From Spirogloea muscicola (lineage: Eukaryota > Streptophyta > Zygnematophyceae > Spirogloeales > Spirogloeaceae): a stretch of DNA of 57,576 nt. Position 1 is the stretch's first letter, and every line of letters starts with the position of its first letter. Both the position numbers and the translations under genes were made by a program. Where the stretch lies: the NCBI GenBank assembly GCA_009602725.1, contig WELB01000267.1, forward strand, positions 47,646-105,221, given 5' to 3'. The notes below the pieces were generated by a model, which saw only the letters and a program-made list of their open reading frames with translations, did no database searches and was not told the DNA's origin. Of the stretch, positions 52,246-57,576 are shown piece after piece.

Positions 52246-53067
52246 GCGCCGTGGCAGAGCTGTGGTAGAATTGAACAGTTGGTAACGAGGAGTCGCAAGT
52301 CCGAAAGACTAGCAGCCTATAGCCTAGACTAGGCTAGAAGATCGCCGAAGGATGGAACGGATACCTGATTGGATGTCGGGCGAGTGAAGCTCGGAGAGAA
52401 GGCCACGCCTGCTGCCGCCTGCAATTGCAGACCGCTGCCGCGCCGGTCATTGCTCGCTGAGGAGCTCACAAGGGCCCGCTTGGGGCTAGTCTACGGCGAG
52501 TTAAAGAAGGAAGGCCAACCTCTGCCCATACCTGTAGCCTTCACTGCCTTCTCCTAGTAGCTGAAGGATGGCCATGTACTTCCTTGTAGCGCTCAGTATA
52601 TGTAAATTGGCATTTATTGTGCAATTCAAGTATGTGATATCTTGCAAACATCAGGAGAGCTTAGTGCTGACCGACTGCTACCATGGTCCTGTGGTTACGC
52701 GTGAGTCACCCAGTGCAACATCTACATCGCACAGATGGCCTGCAACTACTCCCTATGTCTTCAGCAGTATCCAGCCGGACCTGACTGTTCTGAAAATGGT
52801 GATGACTGCGACTGCGCACTTGACTTCAAGCCGATCAGGAGGTCATGCTGGAACGGACTTTGTGCCGCAGGCTTTCGGGCCCTGTTATTCCTAATGTGGC
52901 TCTCCCTTTTACTGCAGCATTCTTGGCACATGCGTTGTGCACTTTCCTGCTACTCGTGCCTGGCTGCCGCGTTGGCTAGCCGCTCGACTCCATCCCGCTG
53001 CTAGGTTCGCGAGCTCGCTGCTTGAAATTCATTGAGCAGGCATCCTCGGTGGTGTCAGAAAGTCATT
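52246..53067. other. Unassigned sequence with a short Cys-rich frame
   Basis: A frame at 52735-53004 starts MACNYSLCLQQY and has eight cysteines in its first 45 residues before turning hydrophobic. It matches no family I know and lies among decayed repeats, so I do not call it a gene. Confidence 0.3.
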
Positions 53068-53487
53068 TGTAACGTCCCTGTCCCTGATCACACAATTAGC
53101 GTCAGAACGTCCCGTTTGAGTTTCGGACACAGGGTGCTTTGGAGAAAACCCCCTTACAGAGTGAAACGCCAGCGCACACAGCGCACACGTAACGCGCACA
53201 TAGCGCGGCGAAAGTTGTACCCTGAGGCACCGCCGGAAGGCGGCGACTCGACCGAGGGTCCGCAGCTGTCCCCGCAAGAGGCGCGGCCATGGTACTTACA
53301 GAGAGCCGGCGAGGCCCGCAGCGACGAGCTGCGGCGACGGGCTGGGCAGCAGGCGGCAGCAACAGAACTGTGGCGGCGGCTGCGGCAGCAGGCAGCAGCA
53401 GGGCTGTGCCTCTCTTGGCGTCACGGATCAGACTGAGGAGTCTGGCCTTGGCCTACTACTGATAAGCTTTCCATCTGCCACCCCTCC
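53068..53487 (-). repeat. LTR1b, 3' portion
   Basis: Inverted LTR end TGTAACGTCCCTGTCCC at 53068, then GTGCTTTGGAGAAAACCC and the CAGCAGGCGGCAGCAACAG block. It stops at CCACCCCTCC (53487), joined directly to + strand gag, an inverted junction. Confidence 0.75.
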
Positions 53488-55058
53488 AACTTCAGTTGGC
53501 AATCCTTCCGCGGCGGCCTCAACGCTTGGCTTGCCGAGATTCTTGCGTGGTTCGTACAGTGTGGCACCGGCGCACAACACCATGTCGGGCTTGCGGCCAC
53601 GTACCTCTCAGGCGATCCCGCCCAGTGGTGGGAAAGCGTCAAGAAATCATCCACCCCCGTAGTGTATAACCATTGGGGTTCTTCGTAAGATCGTTGTCAA
53701 GCATGTACGGCGAAATGCACGCCGAGCTCAATGCGCAAAACGAGCTTGATGTCATCCGCATGAGAACAACGATTTTGAAAACTATGTGCGGCGGTTGCAC
53801 ATGCTGTTGTCGAAACTCAACACCAAGCCCATGGATAACGCTGACCAGTGCCAGAGGTTTAAGGCAGGACTGCCCGAGCACGTGGCCCTCCTTGCCCAAT
53901 TGGATGCTGTGACCTTCCAGCCAGTGGACACTTTGGACCGCTTGATTGAGCAGGCGCGCATCACTTCCGCCATGTATTCCGGCAAGCGTCCCCTGGCAGA
54001 AGTCGTCGACCCGGCTGCGCCTTCATCTTCGAAGCGTCGCCCCAGTAGTATGCCAAGCACCACTGGTAAGCCCTATGTGGGGCCACTGAGCCCAACCAAG
54101 CCCGCGGCCTTTGTCCCCGAGGAGGACCGCGCTTGCTACCGGTGTGGCCAGAAGGGCCATCGCATCCGTGATTGTACCCAAGCTCCCAAGCACCCCTCAT
54201 CAAGCAAACTCCACTCCACCCGGCCCCAAGGGGCAGTATAAAGGCAAGGGCAAACGTGGATGCCTTTCCTTAAGTACTGTGTGGAGTCCTCAACTGCATA
54301 ATGTGAGAATGCTATTTGACCATGTAGGATATGCTTGTCCGCAGTTTCCTGTCACCTTAGTACGCTCCCTGCATACGCTAATGCAAGCTTTGGTGAAAGG
54401 TGGTCCCCTTGTTGTCTGGATTCCCCGCAACCAGGTACAATCAGCTGCTCAATGTATCTGAAGTGGGTATGTCATCATGGGGCTGACGACCCTGTGTTTT
54501 TCATCGTCCGATGCAGGCGAGGACTGAATCCTCCACCACCACCAGGCCTGTCCTTGCTCTGTCGCTCCACAGCAGGCCATCCCCACGTCGTATCTGGTGC
54601 TGCTGGATCACCCAGGAAACTTCTCATCTATGTAGTTCGCAAATTTAGTCTTGCTTCGGCAGGTGACGTCGCACTTCGTGCTTCGACGCCAAGTATGCTA
54701 TTTACCGGCATAGCGGCTGCTCAACCAGCCCAGATCCTTGTAGACACAGGTGCTTCTGTATCCTTTGCTAGTAAGACTTTTGTGTGTAACAATGGCTTGC
54801 CTGTGCAAACCATTGATGTATTGCAAGATACAATTGCCAATGGTCAAAACGTTAAAGTCTTGGGCCTTTGCAAAGTGCCCCTTCGCATCCAAAGCTACAA
54901 GAGGGTTGTGTCTTGTCAAGTCATTGAATAGTCGTCTGCTTGATGTAATCTTAGGTGAGGATTGGCTCTGTGCCACAGCGTCCGTGCTTGATTGTAGACA
55001 GCGCACTTGTGTCGGCCGCAGTGGTCCTCGTCGTTTAAAATTGCACAACGTCGACAAT
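53488..55058 (+). pseudogene. Gag-protease part of a deleted LTR1 gypsy element
   Basis: Starts inside gag ([38 protein letters not shown]), with a frameshift near 53780. It continues with [20 protein letters not shown] and an intact zinc knuckle CYRCGQKGHRIRDC (54136-54177). The unidentified domain (54360-54710), protease [11 protein letters not shown] (54735-54767) and linker GEDWLCATASVLDC (54955-54996) follow, with further frame breaks. At about 55058 the sequence jumps straight into RNase H, so the whole RT is missing. Confidence 0.85.
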
Positions 55059-55782
55059 TTGAGCTCCTTGCTGTTGTGCACGGCCTCCGTGTGTGGCGAT
55101 GCTATCTCGAGGGTGTCGAATTTACGGTCGTAACGGATCATTACCCATTTCCTACTTTCACACACAGCAGCAATTGAGCAGGCGTCAAGCTCGGTGGGCT
55201 GAGAGCATGGCACAATTCCGATTCCAGTGGTTGTACCGGCCTGGAAGAATTAATGTGGCGGACCCGGTGAGCCGCAACATTGTAGGGGCTGCTGTGGCGC
55301 CTGTCTTGTGTGCCACAAGGGTTCAGACTGCAGACGTGCGGCCTACCCGTGGGGCTGCAGCGCAAAGCACCACTAAGCTCTCCGAGCTGTATGTGCCTAT
55401 TCGTGATGAGTATGGCACAGACCCTTGGTTTGCATCTGCAACCAACCATGCACAGTAGTACATGACAACGCTTCTGGTGGCGAGGTGACGCCATTGTGGT
55501 GCCCAATTGCAATGCCTTGCACTAGTATCATGCAAGAGATGTATGAGCCTCCGTACAGTGGTCATTTGGGTATGGCAAAGACAAAGAAAGCTATCCAGCT
55601 TCTCTTTTGGTGGCCGCGCTTGTCAATTCACGTAAAGTCTTTTGTGAAGACTTGTGCCACCTGCCAGCGTAGTAACAGCGTAGTAAGGCACGCTCTCACA
55701 AGCCTGCCGGGTTGCTCCAACCTTTGGCTATTCCACCGCGAAACTGGTCTGATGTCAGTGCGGATTTTATCATTTCCACCGT
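55059..55782 (+). pseudogene. RNase H end and integrase N-terminus of the same element
   Basis: QFELLAVVHGLRVWRCYLEG (55059 onward), then MAQFRFQWLYRPGRINVADP, LSELYVPIRDEYGTDPWF, YSGHLGMAKTKKAIQLLFWW and KTCATCQRSN. A frameshift lies near 55455. It ends at 55782 within the integrase, where an LTR1 fragment begins. Confidence 0.85.
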
Positions 55783-56025
55783 TTGAGAGCGCTAACGGTG
55801 CGCGATAACCTCACAAGAGCGTAGCGTATCTACCGTTTGGAGTCCCAAACGGTGCGGGTAGCTTGGCTGCACTCCGTGTAGCTAAGTACGCTTCGAGGGT
55901 CCCGGGCTCCGTACCCCGTCCGCACGCCTCGGGCTCACGCCCTACGAGCTGGCCGGGTGGGTCAGCTCTCCCTCAGGCCGGCGCCTTGCGGGCTGGCCGG
56001 AGGGGCCAGCTCTCCTTCGGGCCAG
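55783..56025 (+). repeat. LTR1 fragment (first quarter)
   Basis: CCACCGTTTGAGAGCGCTAA, CGATAACCTCACAAGAGCG and GGGTCCCGGGCTCCGTACCC match 23095-23300. It lacks the first 15 or so bases and ends at CTCCTTCGGGCCAGC, where a LINE tail begins. Confidence 0.75.
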
Positions 56026-57576
56026 CAAAGAAGGTGCTCGCCCATTGAGAAGAGGGGCTGGCAAAGCCAACCCAAAAAGAATGGACAATGTTCAAAGCCA
56101 AAGAAAGAGGTGCTGAAAAAGGACGACACTACAAAGTGCAAGATGGTGCAGAGGGAGATGCAGATGGCTGCTCAGTATCCACGTGTGAGCAACAGCAGAT
56201 CAGAGTAACTCGGAGCAGGAGAAGCGGCACTTTGCCGAGACCCGGAAGCAGCAGCCATAGCACGGCCAGCCCGCGCGTGGACCGCATGAGCCAAAGAGCG
56301 CTGCAGCGAGACCGCCAGCCTCATCCGAAAGACCTGCGAGAGGGAGCCGGCAGCATTGAAGCCTGGCGAACCCTGCCGCCGCTCGATGGCCTCCCGGGCA
56401 AGCCGCTGGAGGAGATCCAACCAGCCACTGCCAAATGCCCCGTGTACGTCAATGGCCAGTGCCGCGAAGGCATCGCCTGGAGGGTGGTCAGAGTACTTGC
56501 GCTCCTTACTCCGAGCCGCCAGAGCGACCGCGTGCCCGACGAGCGTCGCGGACCTCGCGGGGTTGGCCGAATCAACGCAATCGGCAGTTACCACATCAGC
56601 GATGATGCGCGGACCTCCTCCGGGCGGGATGGCAACGAGGTCCGCGCGGCGGGTGTGAAGCTGTCCATCGGCGCCCCGCAGGATGGGCATTATCGTGGAG
56701 TTCTCCACTGCCACCTTGTAGCCGGCCTCCAGGAACACACCCTGCATGGCGTCTCGCAGGAGGTCGTGCGAACCTGTCCGCTCGCCCCCGTGTGCACAGC
56801 GGAGCATGTGGGCCGCCAACGCCGCAGGGTCATCGTGGCGGGCACCGCACTCGCACTGTTGGACCCCGATGAGGCAGGGAGGGAGGAGGCCGAGGAGCCG
56901 GTGGGCCGCCGTCCTGAATACCGCGTCTGGAATAGTCAGCGCCGCGAAGATGGGGAGTGCTGCTAGCCACGCCGCCGCCCCAGGGGAGGAGGCGGAGAGG
57001 AGCCGGGCGCGCCCTCGGGTGTCGTGCGGCGGAAGGAGCTCCACCAACTGGTCGTAGGCCGCTTTGTCCACCAGCGCAGTGTAGCGGGCCTGGGCCCGCA
57101 GGTCGGGGGTGTGCGCAAGGTGGATGAACGGGACGACCTGCTTCGACATGTCGGGGTGGGCCGCCAGGAGCGCGTCGCGGGCAGCGCGGAGAGCAGCCTG
57201 GAAAGGCAACGAGCCGCTCTCCACTTCAGCTACCACCCGCTCCATGGTGCGGATGCCGTGCGCTTGGAACCGCCGGCTGATGGGTGCGGCGACCTGGGCC
57301 CAGCTGCCCAGGTAGGCGGCCTCGCAAACGCGGGCGACTGGGCGGCAGCCCAGACCGCCGCGACTGACAGGCAGGCTGGCCTGGAGCATCGCGGCTGGTG
57401 TGGTGAGGAAGCCGGGGTGTTGCAGGAGAGAGGCCGCGCTCGCCAGAACGCCGGAGTCAAAAGCCGCGTACGCCGCCTTCACCGCCGGGGAGGGAGGGAG
57501 GACGCGGGCCAGGTAGTGCGGACGGTGGGCAATGCACCTGGTCAGCATGGCGGTCGCCAGCTGCATGTCTTGCAGC
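56026..57576 (-). mobile_element. LINE copy, runs off the window end
   Basis: Best-preserved copy of the family: 3' tail with hairpin (56030-56095), UTR and an open coding region to the end of the window. The RT domain would lie beyond 57576. Inserted beside, or within, an LTR1. Confidence 0.9.
56172..57566 (-). CDS. C-terminal part of the LINE protein, with CCHC knuckle and restriction-like endonuclease
   Basis: 464 open residues; the frame continues upstream beyond the window, so the ATG at 57566 is not the true start. Residues 1-130 form a conserved post-RT region (LATAMLTRCIAHRPH, GGLGCRPVARVCEAAYLGSW). Residues 238-257 hold a C-X-C-X12-H-X3-C knuckle (CECGARHDD, HMLRC). Next comes R307-A-D309 followed by 14 residues and D324 (RRADLVAIP, IIADVV), then KERKY. 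This order matches the (R/K)PD-X12-14-(D/E) and K-X-X-K signature of the endonuclease of R2-type non-LTR elements, with Ala in place of Pro. It would nick target DNA to prime reverse transcription. The C-terminus FRMRLAVSLQRSLAHAV...LLTRGY is shared by all copies. No stop or frameshift is visible here, so this copy may be recent. Confidence 0.85.
   Translation of the reverse strand: MQLATAMLTRCIAHRPHYLARVLPPSPAVKAAYAAFDSGVLASAASLLQHPGFLTTPAAMLQASLPVSRGGLGCRPVARVCEAAYLGSWAQVAAPISRRFQAHGIRTMERVVAEVESGSLPFQAALRAARDALLAAHPDMSKQVVPFIHLAHTPDLRAQARYTALVDKAAYDQLVELLPPHDTRGRARLLSASSPGAAAWLAALPIFAALTIPDAVFRTAAHRLLGLLPPCLIGVQQCECGARHDDPAALAAHMLRCAHGGERTGSHDLLRDAMQGVFLEAGYKVAVENSTIMPILRGADGQLHTRRADLVAIPPGGGPRIIADVVTADCVDSANPARSATLVGHAVALAARSKERKYSDHPPGDAFAALAIDVHGAFGSGWLDLLQRLAREAIERRQGSPGFNAAGSLSQVFRMRLAVSLQRSLAHAVHARAGRAMAAASGSRQSAASPAPSYSDLLLLTRGY

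Noticed and set aside
52735-53004. Cys-rich 89-residue frame
   Set aside because: Evenly spaced cysteines are suggestive, but there is no homology, no splice or promoter evidence, and the neighbourhood is decayed repeat.
1-57576. CRISPR array, rRNA, tRNA, prokaryotic operons
   Set aside because: No spaced identical direct repeats, no rRNA or tRNA signatures, and genes have spliceosomal introns; TTGGTATCAGAG words are primer-binding sites, not tRNA genes.

Overview
The window is eukaryotic nuclear DNA. Its two host genes are broken up by short spliceosomal introns, and almost everything else is retrotransposon. A Rubisco-methyltransferase-like SET gene, a plant-type F-box/WD40 gene, GC-rich sequence and chromodomain Ty3/gypsy elements suggest a green alga or another member of the plant lineage. 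That assignment is inference; no rRNA, tRNA or organellar marker is present.

Layout. 1-1000: tandem 5'-truncated tails of one non-LTR (LINE) family. 1153-5107: SET-domain gene, + strand. 5705-6120: decayed LINE fragment. 6715-9233: F-box/WD40 gene, + strand. From about 10.8 kb to the end there is a nested mass of transposable elements and no host gene I can recognise. Five LTR groups are named here LTR1 to LTR5. LTR1 (about 0.75-1.0 kb, begins TGTAACGTT) has variants called 1b, 1c and 1d. LTR2 is about 545 bp, LTR3 375 bp, LTR4 763 bp and LTR5 about 800 bp. The LTR1, LTR2 and LTR4 elements carry a primer-binding site TTGGTATCAGAG, or TTTGGTATCAGAG, that fits initiator tRNA-Met. The best-preserved element is the LTR3 gypsy element (26501-31831, - strand): gag and pol are both open and its LTRs differ at only 5 of 375 positions by eye. 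An LTR2 element (38263-43186, - strand) has a 1043-residue open gag-PR-RT frame. The remaining gypsy copies are broken by stops, frameshifts and large internal deletions.

The LINE family encodes a reverse transcriptase and, downstream of it, a CCHC knuckle plus a restriction-like endonuclease signature of R2 type. Its 3' tail contains a conserved GGGCTGG/CCAGCCC hairpin. It occurs at least eight times, mostly as 5'-truncated copies.

Main discovery. The 6.2 kb between 20323 and 26500 is inverted. The solo LTR3 (19948-20322, +) and the 3' LTR3 of the full element (26501-26875, -) have exchanged target-site duplications: catac/gtaag at one, gtatg/cttac at the other. Flipping the segment back gives both insertions perfect 5-bp duplications, rejoins a split LTR4, rejoins the leader and gag of the LTR1 element, puts that element's two near-identical LTRs in the same orientation, and brings two halves of a LINE into line on either side of it. 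This looks like homologous recombination between inverted LTRs.

Other notable structures are a three-layer nest at 10996-13079 (LTR containing a LINE and an inverted pair of short terminal-repeat elements), a solo LTR with a clean CTGCG duplication inside another LTR, and an unidentified domain of about 135 residues between the zinc knuckle and the protease in several of these gypsy elements.
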